The position numbers were made by a program, and so were the translations under genes. The notes beneath the pieces are model-generated. The model saw only the letters and a list, made by a program, of their open reading frames with translations. It was not told the origin of the DNA and ran no database searches. From contig VYFG01000042.1 of assembly GCA_009842505.1 (NCBI GenBank), forward strand, positions 1 through 39,289: 39,289 nt of DNA, in the 5' to 3' direction. Origin of the DNA: Gammaproteobacteria bacterium (GTDB taxonomy: Bacteria; Pseudomonadota; Gammaproteobacteria; Arenicellales; Poriferihabitantaceae). Below are positions 23,994 through 33,039 of this stretch, in pieces; the stretch's first letter is position 1; each line of letters opens with the position of its first letter.

Positions 23994-25427
23994 CTACATC
24001 ACCACCCTCTCCAGCACCTGCCCGGGCCGTCTTCCCGTGGGCTTTCCGTTCTGCCAGACAATTTCACCTCCCACGATGACCGTATGAATCCCCTCCGCCG
24101 GCACCTTGGAGCTCTCAAAGGTGGCGGAGTCGATGATGGTCCTGGGATCGAAAATCACCAGATCCGCAATCGCCCCTTCCCGAATGATCCCCCGGTCCCT
24201 CAACCCGAACACCTTCGCCGGCACACTGGTCATCCGCCGCACCGCCTCTTCCAGGGTGAAAAGCCCCAGGTCGCGGCAATAGTGCCCAAGCACCCGCGGA
24301 AAAGTCCCCCACAGCCGCGGATGGGGCACCTCGTCATGGGGCAGCCCATCGGACCCGATCATGGCATCCGGAAACTGCAGCACCCGTTGCAGATCATCCT
24401 CATGCATCTGAAAATAGATGGCCCCGGCCGGCTGCAGCTTGTCGGCCGCAGCAAACAGGTCCATACCCCATTCCCCGGCGATTTCCGCCAGATCTCTGCC
24501 GTTCATTTCGGGATGGGATTTCGACCAGGTCACGATGATCCGCTCCGCCCGCTCGATATATTCGGCCATCAACACCGTGGAACTTGCGATATAGGGGTAG
24601 ACATCCAGGTTTAGACTCTGAACCTGCTGCGCCTCCGATATTCGCCGGAGCGTTTCCCGGGTCTTGCCCCAGTTCGCCTTGCCACCGGCCTTGTGATGGG
24701 AAATCACCACTGGCACATCAGCCTCCTTGCCGATCCGGATCGTCTCTTTCACGGATTCAAGGACCGCACCTTCCTCATTGCGCATGTGCGTGGTGTGTAT
24801 ACCGTTGTGGGCCTTCAGTCGCGAAACCAGGGCAATCACCTCCTCCGTGGGTGCATGGGCGGCAGGCGCATAGGCAAGACCGGTGCTCATGCCGATTGCA
24901 CCGGCCGCCATGGCGGCATCCAGCAACTCGCCCATCCGCCCGATCTCGTCCGCTGTGGCCGGCCTTTCCAGGTCATCCATGGTCGCTGCCCGCAGGGTGG
25001 AGTGACCCACCTGCATGGCGAGATTGATGGCAGGCGGAAATCTCTCCACGGCGTCGCGATACTCGAGCATCGTCGAATACCTGAAGTCGTTGCTGTCACC
25101 CAGAAGATTCAGCGGGGGAGGAGGTTCGACTCCGCACAGAGGGGCCAGGCTTACGCCGCAGTTTCCCGTAATCACCGTCGTGACCCCCTGGCTCACCTTG
25201 GGCGTCATGGTCGGGTCGGACATCACCAGCCGGTCATCGTGCGTGTGGACATCAATGAATCCCGGCGCCACTACCAGATGTTCCGCGTCAATCGTGTCGG
25301 CGGTGTCAGGGTTATCCAGTTGTTCCAATGGATGAATCCGGGACCCGGAGACCGCGATCGTTCGGGTAGTTCTGGCGGGGGTTAATCCATCAATAACCGA
25401 TCCGTTTCGAATAATCAGTTCATCCAT
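23994..25427 (-). CDS. N-acyl-D-amino-acid deacylase (D-aminoacylase family)
   Basis: This 477-residue amidohydrolase probably cleaves N-acyl-D-amino acids to D-amino acids and the carboxylic acid. The N-terminal beta-sandwich (DELIIRNGSVIDGL) leads to the metal motif APGFIDVHTHDD, then QVGHSTLR, GMSTGLAYAPA, THMRNEEGAVLESVKE and the metal-binding SHHKAGGKANWGKT. The family's catalytic aspartate is in IGSDGLPHDEVPHPR. Closely similar sequences also include dihydroorotase-like enzymes, but these motifs favour D-aminoacylase. I start at the ATG at 25427. It stands apart from the upstream gene by 310 bases, so it likely has its own promoter. Possible role: use of D-amino acids from peptidoglycan. 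Confidence 0.88.
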   Translation of the reverse strand: MDELIIRNGSVIDGLTPARTTRTIAVSGSRIHPLEQLDNPDTADTIDAEHLVVAPGFIDVHTHDDRLVMSDPTMTPKVSQGVTTVITGNCGVSLAPLCGVEPPPPLNLLGDSNDFRYSTMLEYRDAVERFPPAINLAMQVGHSTLRAATMDDLERPATADEIGRMGELLDAAMAAGAIGMSTGLAYAPAAHAPTEEVIALVSRLKAHNGIHTTHMRNEEGAVLESVKETIRIGKEADVPVVISHHKAGGKANWGKTRETLRRISEAQQVQSLNLDVYPYIASSTVLMAEYIERAERIIVTWSKSHPEMNGRDLAEIAGEWGMDLFAAADKLQPAGAIYFQMHEDDLQRVLQFPDAMIGSDGLPHDEVPHPRLWGTFPRVLGHYCRDLGLFTLEEAVRRMTSVPAKVFGLRDRGIIREGAIADLVIFDPRTIIDSATFESSKVPAEGIHTVIVGGEIVWQNGKPTGRRPGQVLERVVM

Positions 25428-25531
25428 CGACGGCCTGTGTGTTGGACTGCACCGGAAATCAACCCACCCGGATGGGCCGATTGCCGAGCGCGGAGAAGCA
25501 GGATGGAGATCACGGCACGCCTCAGGCCTGT

Positions 25532-25566
25532 TGGCCAGCCAGGAGAGGGACACCCCTGGCTGGCCA
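25532..25566. promoter_or_regulatory. 12-bp perfect inverted repeat in a 310-base gap
   Basis: TGGCCAGCCAGG (25532-25543) and CCTGGCTGGCCA (25555-25566) pair perfectly around an 11-base spacer. The surrounding gap (25428-25737) has no believable gene; the open frames on either strand look random. The repeat lies 170 bases after the stop of the upstream gene and 105 before the D-aminoacylase start. It may be a terminator without T-run, or an operator for the D-aminoacylase gene. Confidence 0.5.
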
Positions 25567-25737
25567 TGGACGGGCAGATGTGCATGATCATCCCGGCCGC
25601 CGCATTCGGCCAGCCGGTCCGGTATGCCGTTGCCCCTTCATGGGCCCAAGGATATGGCCGGGTCCTGCGGAAAGCAACCAAGTTGCGGCCCGCCCTCGGC
25701 GCCTGCCCGTTTGTCGGGAGGCGCGGATTCTGCATGA

Positions 25738-26406
25738 TCAGGCGGGATCAAGGGACAGGGAATCGATGCGAACGCGGTAGGATGATCCGGTATCATCTCC
25801 GTCAGAGCTGATCCACACCGCCACGATATCCGCGTCGGTGGGGATTGCCAGTACCTGATTCACCCTGCCGGCGGCATCGGTCATCAGGACGAAATGCTCG
25901 CGCCAGATGGCGGTGGTGGGATGGGCGCGCTCCCGACCGTCCAATAAGGGATCCTGCCAGGTGTTGTAGAACTCCACCCGGCTGATCCCGGACCCTTTCG
26001 GCGCCAGGGCATACAGGGTCCGAATCCATTTGGGAGCCACCGTGCGCTGGAAGAAATTCAGGGTCTTGTCACCTGCATAGACAAGTCCCACGCGCAGGCG
26101 AAAATCATCCCCTCCTTTTTCACCTTGGGCATTCTCACCGAGGTCCACACTGCCATGGATGACCGCATCGACATGCAGCCTCCCGTATCTGCCGACTGCC
26201 TTCAGCGGGTAGACGATGGCGCTGGCGGAACCGTTCACCCCGATTTCCATGCCGTCCCCGGAGAAATCGACCTCATTGACGGGAATGCCGCGGTATCCCA
26301 GGATTTGCCAGGGGCCTGCCTCCAGGGGAATCTGGAGCGCATGGACCGGCAGTGACACCAGCGCAAAGACACTGCAACACAGGTTCGCAAACGATAATCT
26401 GCGCAT
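25738..26406 (-). CDS. Exported protein of unknown function, DUF3047-like
   Basis: The 222-residue protein has a signal peptide (MRRLSFANLCCSVFALVSLPVHA, cleavage near residue 24). The mature part is a predicted beta-sandwich: NGSASAIVYPL, GGDDFRLRVGLVYAGD, VEFYNTWQDP, and a C-terminal IVAVWISSDGDDTGSSYRVRIDSL. The pairing of KxGDDFxxRV with a late acidic DxDDTG motif recalls DUF3047 proteins, whose role is unknown. I am not certain of that match. I chose the ATG at 26406 because it yields the signal peptide; longer starts do not. It lies 82 bases after panC and has its own likely promoter. Confidence 0.6.
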   Translation of the reverse strand: MRRLSFANLCCSVFALVSLPVHALQIPLEAGPWQILGYRGIPVNEVDFSGDGMEIGVNGSASAIVYPLKAVGRYGRLHVDAVIHGSVDLGENAQGEKGGDDFRLRVGLVYAGDKTLNFFQRTVAPKWIRTLYALAPKGSGISRVEFYNTWQDPLLDGRERAHPTTAIWREHFVLMTDAAGRVNQVLAIPTDADIVAVWISSDGDDTGSSYRVRIDSLSLDPA

Positions 26407-26443
26407 GACTCGGAAAGATGGGCCGTGTGATTGGGAGTGGCGG

Positions 26444-26472
26444 ATTCTAGCAGCAGACCATCCGGATGCCAT
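26444..26472 (-). promoter_or_regulatory. Promoter for the DUF3047-like gene
   Basis: On the minus strand ATGGCA (26472-26467) and TAGAAT (26449-26444) are exactly 17 bases apart. Transcription would start near 26437, about 30 bases before the ATG. It lies between the panC stop and this gene. The -10 and its following CCGC match the rpsF promoter. Confidence 0.5.
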
Positions 26473-26488
26473 GGCGGACAGGCATGGG

Positions 26489-27394
26489 TCATTCACCCCG
26501 GAATGCCGGCCGGACGGTTGAGGAATGCGTTCCGGCCGTATCCAGGTCGAGGTTGTCGATCAGGCGAACGCCCCCAACCCATGCCGCCACCAGGGCCCGG
26601 CCCTTTTGCAGCGGACCCGGGGGAGTTTCGGCGGTCCAGTTTTCCGGGTCGCGCACCGCGGTATAGTCCGTGGTGATTCCGGGGACCGCCAACATGCCCC
26701 GCATCAGTTCCTCCAGTCTTTCAGGGTCTCTCTGCCCACCGTGCCATGCCCCTGCGGCAGCCCGCAGAGCCCGGACCAGCGCCAGGGCCAATTCCCGTTC
26801 CGCCGCGTCGAGCCGGCGGTTGCGGGACGACATGGCGAGTCCCCCGGATTCTCGGACCGTGGGACACACGACGACCTCGATTGTATTCATCCCGGCGGCA
26901 ATCTGCCGCACCAGCAGGCTTTGCTGGAAATCCTTCTCCCCGAAATAGGCGCGGCATGGACCCACCGTACGAAACAGGCGCTCGACGATGGCCTGTACGC
27001 CCTCCATGTGTCCGGGCCGGAATGCCGCCTCCAGGCCCGCGATTGCCGGCAAGGGCACCACCGGCGGGATGCGGTCCGCATCCCCGGCTTCGGGAAAGAA
27101 ACTTTCCAGCGAGCCGGTAAACGCCATCTTGCATCCGACCCTGTCGAGGATGGCCAGATCCTCCTCCAGGCTGCGGGGATACTTGTCCAGGTCTTCCCGG
27201 CTGTTGAACTGCAACGGGTTGACGAAGATGCTGGCGCAGGTGGTCCCGTTTTCCGCCACCGCCCGTTCGACCAGAGAACGGTGTCCGTCGTGCAATGCCC
27301 CCATGGTGGGAACAAAGCCCACTGATTGCCCCCCCTTCCTTTGTTCCCGGCACCAATATCGCGCTTCCGCGGGCGTGCCGAGATAAATCGTCAT
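26489..27394 (-). CDS. panC: Pantothenate synthetase
   Basis: PanC joins pantoate and beta-alanine with ATP to make pantothenate, the coenzyme A precursor. The 301-residue product has the nucleotidyltransferase motifs FVPTMGALHDGH (the HIGH-like site), IFVNPLQFNSREDLDKYPR, YFGEKDFQQ, and MSSRNRRL (the KMSKS-like site). The ATG at 27394 follows GGAGGGTGAC; the open frame above it is not conserved. Its natural partner panB is not in the window. It ends a tight run of genes starting at metY; 17 bases separate it from the HAD phosphatase. Confidence 0.95.
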   Translation of the reverse strand: MTIYLGTPAEARYWCREQRKGGQSVGFVPTMGALHDGHRSLVERAVAENGTTCASIFVNPLQFNSREDLDKYPRSLEEDLAILDRVGCKMAFTGSLESFFPEAGDADRIPPVVPLPAIAGLEAAFRPGHMEGVQAIVERLFRTVGPCRAYFGEKDFQQSLLVRQIAAGMNTIEVVVCPTVRESGGLAMSSRNRRLDAAERELALALVRALRAAAGAWHGGQRDPERLEELMRGMLAVPGITTDYTAVRDPENWTAETPPGPLQKGRALVAAWVGGVRLIDNLDLDTAGTHSSTVRPAFRGE

Positions 27395-27411
27395 GTCACC
27401 CTCCAGCAGGT

Positions 27412-28083
27412 CTACCCGACCCACGACCGAAGGGCCGCTGGCCGTGGCAGTATGGCTGACGCCCCCCAAGTGGCCGGATCATCGTCCGGGCGGATATACC
27501 CCCAGGCCGCGACCACGGCATCCGCTCCTGCAGCTCTCGCCGAGGCCACATCTCGCTCATCGTCTCCGACCATGAGAGCTCTTTCCGGAGGCACTTCCAT
27601 GATTTCACAGGCCAGCAATACAGGATCCGGCCAGGGTTTGCTGCGAGGAGCCGTGTCGCTGCAGACCATGCAGGCGGGCCGGTCCCGCATACCCAGTTCC
27701 CGCAACAGCCGGTCCGTAAGGTAGGTGGGCTTGTTGGTGACGATTCCCCATGGCCGGGACCCGGATTCCAGTCCGGCCAGAATCCCCTCCAAGCCGTCAA
27801 ACAGGCAGGAGTGGCGGCTGATGTCGGACTCGTAGGCGGCCAGGTAGCGTTGCCACAATGCCTGTGCCTCCTCGCTCTCCCTCGGCAGCCCATAGGCCAT
27901 GCTGACCAGTGTGAGTCCGCCCTGGGATACCCAGGGGCGAAACGTATCGAGCGGCATCGGCGGGCGTCCGTCCTCGTCCAGAATCGTATTGAGTGCGGCC
28001 ACCAGGTCCCCCGCGGTGTCCAGCAGGGTGCCATCCAGGTCGAACAGCACCGCGTCCGGTATCCGGCATGGTTTCCCGCCCAT
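27412..28083 (-). CDS. gph: HAD-family phosphatase, phosphoglycolate phosphatase/MupP type
   Basis: The 223-residue HAD subfamily IA hydrolase has motif I LFDLDGTLLDT, motif II in IVTNKP, motif III lysine in SKPWPDP, and motif IV VGDDERDVASARAAG. Family members hydrolyse small phosphate esters, classically 2-phosphoglycolate. In Pseudomonas the gene placed right after ubiG is mupP, which dephosphorylates N-acetylmuramic acid 6-phosphate in cell-wall recycling; mtaD-ubiG-HAD here has the same order, so MupP is the better functional guess, by synteny only. Start: ATG at 28083, 10 bases after ubiG; a TTG at 28104 overlaps ubiG. Confidence 0.88.
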   Translation of the reverse strand: MGGKPCRIPDAVLFDLDGTLLDTAGDLVAALNTILDEDGRPPMPLDTFRPWVSQGGLTLVSMAYGLPRESEEAQALWQRYLAAYESDISRHSCLFDGLEGILAGLESGSRPWGIVTNKPTYLTDRLLRELGMRDRPACMVCSDTAPRSKPWPDPVLLACEIMEVPPERALMVGDDERDVASARAAGADAVVAAWGYIRPDDDPATWGASAILPRPAALRSWVG

Positions 28084-28093
28084 GGCGTCCCGC

Positions 28094-28822
28094 TCAGCCG
28101 TCAACTGCGTGGGCGATGTAGTTCACGTCCACACCGGGCGCCAGCCGGTATTGCTGGAGCAGGGGATTGTAGTGCATGCCGGTCAGTTCCGTGATCCGGA
28201 TGCCGGCCTGTTCGCACCAGCCATACAGTTCCGATGGCCTGATCAGTTTCTCATACTGGTGTGTGCCCCTTGGCAGAATCCGGAAAACGTATTCTGCGCC
28301 CAGGATGGCGAAGAGAAACGATTTCGGATTCCGGTTGATCGTGGAGAAGTATACCGAACCGCCGGGCTTGATCAGGGCGGCGCAGGCCGATACGACACTG
28401 GCAGGGTCCGGTACATGCTCGAGCATTTCCATGCAGGTAACGACGTCGTACGCGCCCGCGTCCGATTCGGCCAGCGCCTCGGCCGTCATCTTACGGTATT
28501 CCAGTTCTGCGCCGCTTTCCATGGCGTGTGCCCTGGCCACCTTGAGCGGGGCCTCGCCCATGTCGATGCCCGTGACGCTGGCGCCCGCCAGGGCCATGGC
28601 CTCACTCAGTATTCCGCCCCCGCATCCCACATCCACGACGCGCAGTCCATGAAGCGGCGTGCGCGCATTGATGAATCCCAGGCGCAGGGGGTTGATCAGG
28701 TGCAGCGGCTTGAACTCGCTTTCCGGATCCCACCATCGGCTGGCAAGTTCCTCGAACTTGTCGATCTCCGCCGCATCCACGTTTTCGTGCGGGATCCCGT
28801 CTGCCTGGACTCGTGCACTCAT
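28094..28822 (-). CDS. ubiG: Ubiquinone biosynthesis O-methyltransferase UbiG
   Basis: UbiG carries out both O-methylations in ubiquinone synthesis, using SAM. The 242-residue protein has motif [17 protein letters not shown], the acidic TGIDMGE, the [11 protein letters not shown] post-motif, and [39 protein letters not shown], a hallmark of UbiG. The start at 28822 gives the usual N-terminus with [22 protein letters not shown]. It overlaps the mtaD stop by four bases. Confidence 0.97.
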   Translation of the reverse strand: MSARVQADGIPHENVDAAEIDKFEELASRWWDPESEFKPLHLINPLRLGFINARTPLHGLRVVDVGCGGGILSEAMALAGASVTGIDMGEAPLKVARAHAMESGAELEYRKMTAEALAESDAGAYDVVTCMEMLEHVPDPASVVSACAALIKPGGSVYFSTINRNPKSFLFAILGAEYVFRILPRGTHQYEKLIRPSELYGWCEQAGIRITELTGMHYNPLLQQYRLAPGVDVNYIAHAVDG

Positions 28823-30168
28823 GTTCCGGAGGATGGGGGCTGCCGGGCGATCTTCAAACCCCATTGGCTTGCATCGGCGAGAACACGGTCCTTTTCCAGC
28901 CGGGTGAACGAACCGCTGTCGAGAACCTGGCATCCGCCGATCCAGACATGGCTGACCTGGTCGCCCGCACAGCCATAGACCACCTGACTGAGCGGGTGGT
29001 AGACCGGCAGGGACCTGGCAACGGACAGATCAATGGCCACCAGGTCGGCGAACTTTCCGGGTTCTATGGACCCGATCCGGTCTTCCATGCCGAGCGCGCG
29101 GGCACCGCCCATGGTGGCCGCCCAGAGAGACTGCGCCGCGTTCATGGCGTAAGGGTCGCCGGCAATGCCCTTGGCCAGTAGGGACGCTGTCTGCATCTCG
29201 GACAGCATGTCCAGATCGTTGTTGCTGGAGGCGCCGTCGGTGCCGATGGCGACATTGACGTCCGCCCTAAGCAGGTCCGCCACCCGGCACATCCCGCTTG
29301 CGAGTTTCAGGTTGGATTGGGGGCAGTGGATCACGCTGATCCCGTGGGAGGCGACGGACTCGATTTCCATGTCCAGCAGCTGGGTCATGTGGACCGCTGC
29401 GAGACGCGGACTCACCAGTCCAAGCTGGTCCAGCCGCTCCAGCGGACGGACGCCGAAGCGGGCGATGGATTCGCTGATTTCGTGCTCGGTTTCGTGAACA
29501 TGCATGTGCACCTGACAGTCCAGTTCTTCCGCCAGGGTGGCGATCTTCTCCAGGGTCTTGTCGCTGACGGTATAGGGGGCATGCGGAGCGAAGGCCGCAT
29601 TCACCAGCCTGGAATGCCGCAGTGCATCCCGGGTTTCCAGACCTTTTTCGATGTATTCCTCGGGCGTGGCGGCCCATGCCGTGGGGAACTCGATCGCGAT
29701 CATTCCCACGGTTGCACGCATGCCCGCCGCTTCTGCACGGGCGGCCACCGTGTCGGGAAAGAAATACATGTCCTGGAAACATGTCGTGCCGCCGCGAATC
29801 ATCTCCAGCATGGCAAGGTCGGTGCCCACAGCCACGTAGTCCCGGTCCACGCAGCGGGCTTCGGTCGGCCAGATGTACTCGGAGAGCCATCGCATCAGCG
29901 GCAGGTCGTCCGCGAATCCGCGCAGCAGGGTCATCGCGGCGTGGGTATGGGCATTGACCAGTCCGGGGATGAGGACGTGGTCATCCAGCTCCACCATCTC
30001 GGCGGATTCCCAGGCGCCGAGCACCTCCGAACGTGCTCCCGCCTCGGCGATGCGGTCCCCTACAATGACGACGGCGTGGTCCTCAAGCACCGTGGCAGGG
30101 TCGGAATTCTTCCCCCCGGCGACCGGGATCGTCCATCTGGGCAGCAGAATCTTGTCCGCATCATGCAT
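28819..30168 (-). CDS. mtaD: 5-methylthioadenosine/S-adenosylhomocysteine deaminase
   Basis: This amidohydrolase (TRZ/ATZ family) deaminates 5'-methylthioadenosine and/or S-adenosylhomocysteine, products of SAM use. The 449-residue product has metal motif [24 protein letters not shown], the substrate-loop [19 protein letters not shown] with the catalytic glutamate, and [13 protein letters not shown] with the metal aspartate. N-ethylammeline chlorohydrolase is a common older label for the family. Its Shine-Dalgarno GGGAGG lies in the end of the rhomboid gene, 3 bases upstream. Being next to ubiG, a SAM-dependent methylase, fits the MTA/SAH role. Confidence 0.9.
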   Translation of the reverse strand: MHDADKILLPRWTIPVAGGKNSDPATVLEDHAVVIVGDRIAEAGARSEVLGAWESAEMVELDDHVLIPGLVNAHTHAAMTLLRGFADDLPLMRWLSEYIWPTEARCVDRDYVAVGTDLAMLEMIRGGTTCFQDMYFFPDTVAARAEAAGMRATVGMIAIEFPTAWAATPEEYIEKGLETRDALRHSRLVNAAFAPHAPYTVSDKTLEKIATLAEELDCQVHMHVHETEHEISESIARFGVRPLERLDQLGLVSPRLAAVHMTQLLDMEIESVASHGISVIHCPQSNLKLASGMCRVADLLRADVNVAIGTDGASSNNDLDMLSEMQTASLLAKGIAGDPYAMNAAQSLWAATMGGARALGMEDRIGSIEPGKFADLVAIDLSVARSLPVYHPLSQVVYGCAGDQVSHVWIGGCQVLDSGSFTRLEKDRVLADASQWGLKIARQPPSSGT

Positions 30169-30171
30169 GAC

Positions 30172-30885
30172 TCATACCTCCCGTCCGGGAATCGTCCGGG
30201 GAATGTGGAACAGTCGAATCAGCAGGAATCCTGCCACGAAACCACCGATATGGGCCCAGAACGCGATCCCCCCCTGCTGGCCCGCCCCGATGGTGGCAAA
30301 GGCGCTCAGGGCCTGCAGCGCCAGCCAGATTCCCAGCATCCAGACAGCGGGAATGGTTCGCCGCATCACGAAATAGCCGAGGATGATGGCGATATGGACG
30401 GGCACCCGAGGATACAGCCGCGCATAGGCGCCCATGATGCCGCCGATTGCACCCGAGGCACCCACCATGGGAACCATACTCCCCGGGTCCGCAGCCATCT
30501 GGGCGGCCACTGCCGCGATGCCGCCGAGGAGATAGAACACGATGAAGCGGAAGGGTCGCAAGGCGTCCTCGATATTGTCGGCAAAGATCCAGAGGAACCA
30601 CATGTTGCCGATGAGGTGTAGCCAGCCGCCGTGCATGAACATGGAACTGATGACATTGAACCAGCCCTGGGAGACCGGCGGGCAATAGCCGGCGGCACCG
30701 GTCCAGTCCTGCGCGGCGCCCAGCAAGGCGCCCGGTATGGCACCGAACCGGCAGACCGATTCCACCAGGGCGGGTTGGGTGCCCATACCCTGGACCAGCA
30801 CCCAGACGAGCACGTTCAGGATGATCAGGCTGTAGGTAACCCAGGGGACATGGTGGGTGGGATTCTCGTCCTTGTAGGGGATCAT
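30172..30885 (-). CDS. Rhomboid family intramembrane serine protease
   Basis: The 237-residue membrane protein has about six helices and the full rhomboid active site: catalytic S144 in VGASGAIGG and H212 in WAHIGGFVAG. The conserved HGGWLHLIGNMWFLW (H90, N94) forms the oxyanion side. An extended first loop (about 35-78) with cysteines C45 and C68 could form a disulfide. Rhomboids cleave membrane helices within the bilayer; the substrate here is unknown. It starts overlapping the hydrolase stop by four bases and ends 3 bases before mtaD. Confidence 0.95.
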   Translation of the reverse strand: MIPYKDENPTHHVPWVTYSLIILNVLVWVLVQGMGTQPALVESVCRFGAIPGALLGAAQDWTGAAGYCPPVSQGWFNVISSMFMHGGWLHLIGNMWFLWIFADNIEDALRPFRFIVFYLLGGIAAVAAQMAADPGSMVPMVGASGAIGGIMGAYARLYPRVPVHIAIILGYFVMRRTIPAVWMLGIWLALQALSAFATIGAGQQGGIAFWAHIGGFVAGFLLIRLFHIPRTIPGREV

Positions 30886-31685
30886 GGATTTTCACGTATG
30901 AACCTGATCAATGCATCCCGCACACCATCGGGGCTTTCCGACATCAGATTGTGCCCGCAGTCAGGCAGCAGGGCGATCTCGGCGCTGGGATGCTCATCCG
31001 CCGTCCTCTTCGCCAGCTTGCAGGGCGCCATCCGGTCCTGTATGCCGCTCAGGAACAGGATGGGGCAGTTCGTCCCCTCCAGGGCTCCCGGTGCACCCTG
31101 ATAGGTGTTGCAGGCGGTGAGGTCGGTAAACACCGCCCCGTGACGGCTGTTTTCCATCAGCCGGTACTGGTTGCCGGTGGACCAGAACCCGGGATTGGGT
31201 TCCCCGCCGATAGGAGACGCATGACTCCACTGTGTCATCATGGCATAGGCCTCTTCCGGCCGGTCCCTGGCAGCATCCAGGAGAACCGGCGCAACCGTCA
31301 TGGGGAAACAGAACCCGACCAGTGAAAGCGATGCCAGCAGCGGCGCCTTGGCGTGGCGATCGCCGGCGGCCTCGAGGCAGATCAGCGAGCCCATGCTGTG
31401 ACCTACAAGGTGATGCCTACGGCCAAGCCACGGGCCCATCAATTCGTTCAGCCATCGGGCGTAACCCTCTATGCTGTCCATGGAGTCCCCATCGCTCTGT
31501 CCATGACCCGGCAGGTCAATGGCCAGGGCATTGTATCCATGGTAGGCGAAGAACCGGCTCTGGTGACACCACACCGAATGATCCATGGCGGTCCCGTGGA
31601 CGAAGATCACAGTATCAAGGGCGGGGTCCACCTCCCTCGACGCCGTGTAGGCATAGTACTGCTGCTGTTCCAGGCTCAGTTTCAT
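30882..31685 (-). CDS. Alpha/beta hydrolase
   Basis: The 267-residue protein has the classic fold: oxyanion-loop VIFVHGTAMDHSVW, nucleophile elbow GHSMGS (S97), acid D217 in SGIQDRMAPC, and H245 in DCGHNLM. These complete a Ser-Asp-His triad. The first 25 residues are soluble, and no signal peptide is seen. Homologues act as esterases, thioesterases or C-C hydrolases, so the substrate is open. It starts 14 bases after metY and overlaps the rhomboid gene by four bases. Confidence 0.9.
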   Translation of the reverse strand: MKLSLEQQQYYAYTASREVDPALDTVIFVHGTAMDHSVWCHQSRFFAYHGYNALAIDLPGHGQSDGDSMDSIEGYARWLNELMGPWLGRRHHLVGHSMGSLICLEAAGDRHAKAPLLASLSLVGFCFPMTVAPVLLDAARDRPEEAYAMMTQWSHASPIGGEPNPGFWSTGNQYRLMENSRHGAVFTDLTACNTYQGAPGALEGTNCPILFLSGIQDRMAPCKLAKRTADEHPSAEIALLPDCGHNLMSESPDGVRDALIRFIRENP

Positions 31686-31699
31686 CGTCGCAGGTGTGT

Positions 31700-33001
31700 T
31701 CAGGAAGCCGCCTTGCGGGACCGGTGAATCGCCCGGGAAAGATCCTCCAGCAGGTCATCCGCATCCTCGAGGCCGATGGAAAGACGGATGGTGCCGGGGC
31801 TGATGCCGGCTTCCAGCAGGTCAGCCTCGCTCATCCGGTAGTGGGTGGTGCTTGCCGGATGGATGACCAGGCTCTTGGCGTCGCCAACGTTGGCAAGGTG
31901 GGAAAAGATCTGCAAGCTCTCGACGAATACCCTCCCGGCCTCGCGGCCGCCCTTGAGGGTAAAGCTGAAAACCGCGCCCGCCCCTCGCGGCAGCAGCGAT
32001 TGGGCGAGGTGATAGTCCGGATGTTCCGGCAATTCCGGGTAACTGACGTTCTCCACCGCGTCCTGGTCCTGGAGAAACTCGATCACTCTGCGGGTGTTGG
32101 CCACGTGGCGGTCCATGCGGACCGAAAGCGTCTCGAGCCCCTGGAGAACATAAAATGCCGTGGTGGGACTCATGCAGGCACCGAAGTCCCGCAGCCCCTC
32201 CCGCCTCGCCCGCAGCAGAAACGCACCGGTGGAGGATTCCTCGTCGAAGGACATCTGGTGGAACCCCTCATAGGGATCGCTGAGGGTGGGGAACTTGCCG
32301 CTTTGCTCCCAGTTGAAGCGGCCGTTGTCCACCAGAACACCACCGATCACGGTCCCGTGGCCGCACAGGAACTTGGTTGCGGAATGCATGATGATATCCG
32401 TGCCGTAATCAAACGGCCGGATCAGATAGGGTGTCGTGAACGTGGAATCGATGACCAGCGGAATACCATGTTCGTGGGCCAGTTCGGCTACGACCGGCAG
32501 GTTCAGGACATCGTTTCCCGGATTGCCCAACACCTCCCCGAAGATCATCCGGGTTTCCGGCCGGATGGCGGCCCGGATCGCGTCGACATCCCGGGGGGAT
32601 ACGAATGTGGCCGTAATCCCGAAGCGGGGAAGGGTGTACTGCAGCAGGTTGTGGCTGCCGCCGTAAATCGCGCTGGATGACACGATATGCGATCCCGCGT
32701 CCATCAGCGTGGCAATGGCGAGATGGAGTGCGGCCTGGCCGCTGGCTGTGGCGATGCCTCCAACACCTTCCTCAAGCGCGGCGACACGTTCCTCGAGCAC
32801 CGACACCGTTGGATTGGACAGCCGGGAATACGCGTGCCCCGGCCTTTCCATGTTGAACAGGGACGCGGCATGCTCGCTGTCACGAAAGACGTAGCTCGCG
32901 GTCTGGTAGATGGGAACGGCACGGGCACCGGTCCTGGGATCCGGCACCTGGCCTGCATGTAGAGCCAGGGTATCGAACCTGGTGCGTGTGGGCTGCGGCA
33001 T
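31700..33001 (-). CDS. metY: O-acetylhomoserine sulfhydrylase
   Basis: This PLP enzyme makes homocysteine from O-acetylhomoserine and sulfide. The 433-residue length and the start FDTLALHAGQVPDPRTGARAVPIYQTASY are typical of the MetY branch rather than MetB/MetC. The PLP lysine is K210 in HSATKFLCGHG; YSRLSNPT and TASGQAALHLA are cofactor-site motifs. The C-terminus SIGLEDADDLLEDL is normal. It leads the tightly packed run that reaches panC. The Shine-Dalgarno is weak. Some family members work on O-succinylhomoserine, but such enzymes (MetZ) are usually shorter. Confidence 0.93.
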   Translation of the reverse strand: MPQPTRTRFDTLALHAGQVPDPRTGARAVPIYQTASYVFRDSEHAASLFNMERPGHAYSRLSNPTVSVLEERVAALEEGVGGIATASGQAALHLAIATLMDAGSHIVSSSAIYGGSHNLLQYTLPRFGITATFVSPRDVDAIRAAIRPETRMIFGEVLGNPGNDVLNLPVVAELAHEHGIPLVIDSTFTTPYLIRPFDYGTDIIMHSATKFLCGHGTVIGGVLVDNGRFNWEQSGKFPTLSDPYEGFHQMSFDEESSTGAFLLRARREGLRDFGACMSPTTAFYVLQGLETLSVRMDRHVANTRRVIEFLQDQDAVENVSYPELPEHPDYHLAQSLLPRGAGAVFSFTLKGGREAGRVFVESLQIFSHLANVGDAKSLVIHPASTTHYRMSEADLLEAGISPGTIRLSIGLEDADDLLEDLSRAIHRSRKAAS

Positions 33002-33033
33002 GGAAAAACGTCGGGTGGCTGACCGGTGCTGGG

Positions 33034-33039
33034 ATTCTA
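33034..33039 (-). promoter_or_regulatory. -10 element upstream of metY
   Basis: TAGAAT on the minus strand (33039-33034) lies about 33 bases before the metY ATG, followed by CCCA. No -35 consensus is found at 16-18 bases, so an activator would be expected. Confidence 0.4.

Noticed and set aside
29317..30621. Plus-strand open frame of 434 codons antisense to mtaD and rhomboid
   Set aside because: It crosses two well-supported genes, shows no domain and has the composition of a shadow frame in GC-rich DNA.
31232..32680. Plus-strand open frame of 482 codons antisense to metY and the hydrolase
   Set aside because: Low-complexity arginine/glycine/proline sequence opposite genes with full catalytic motifs.
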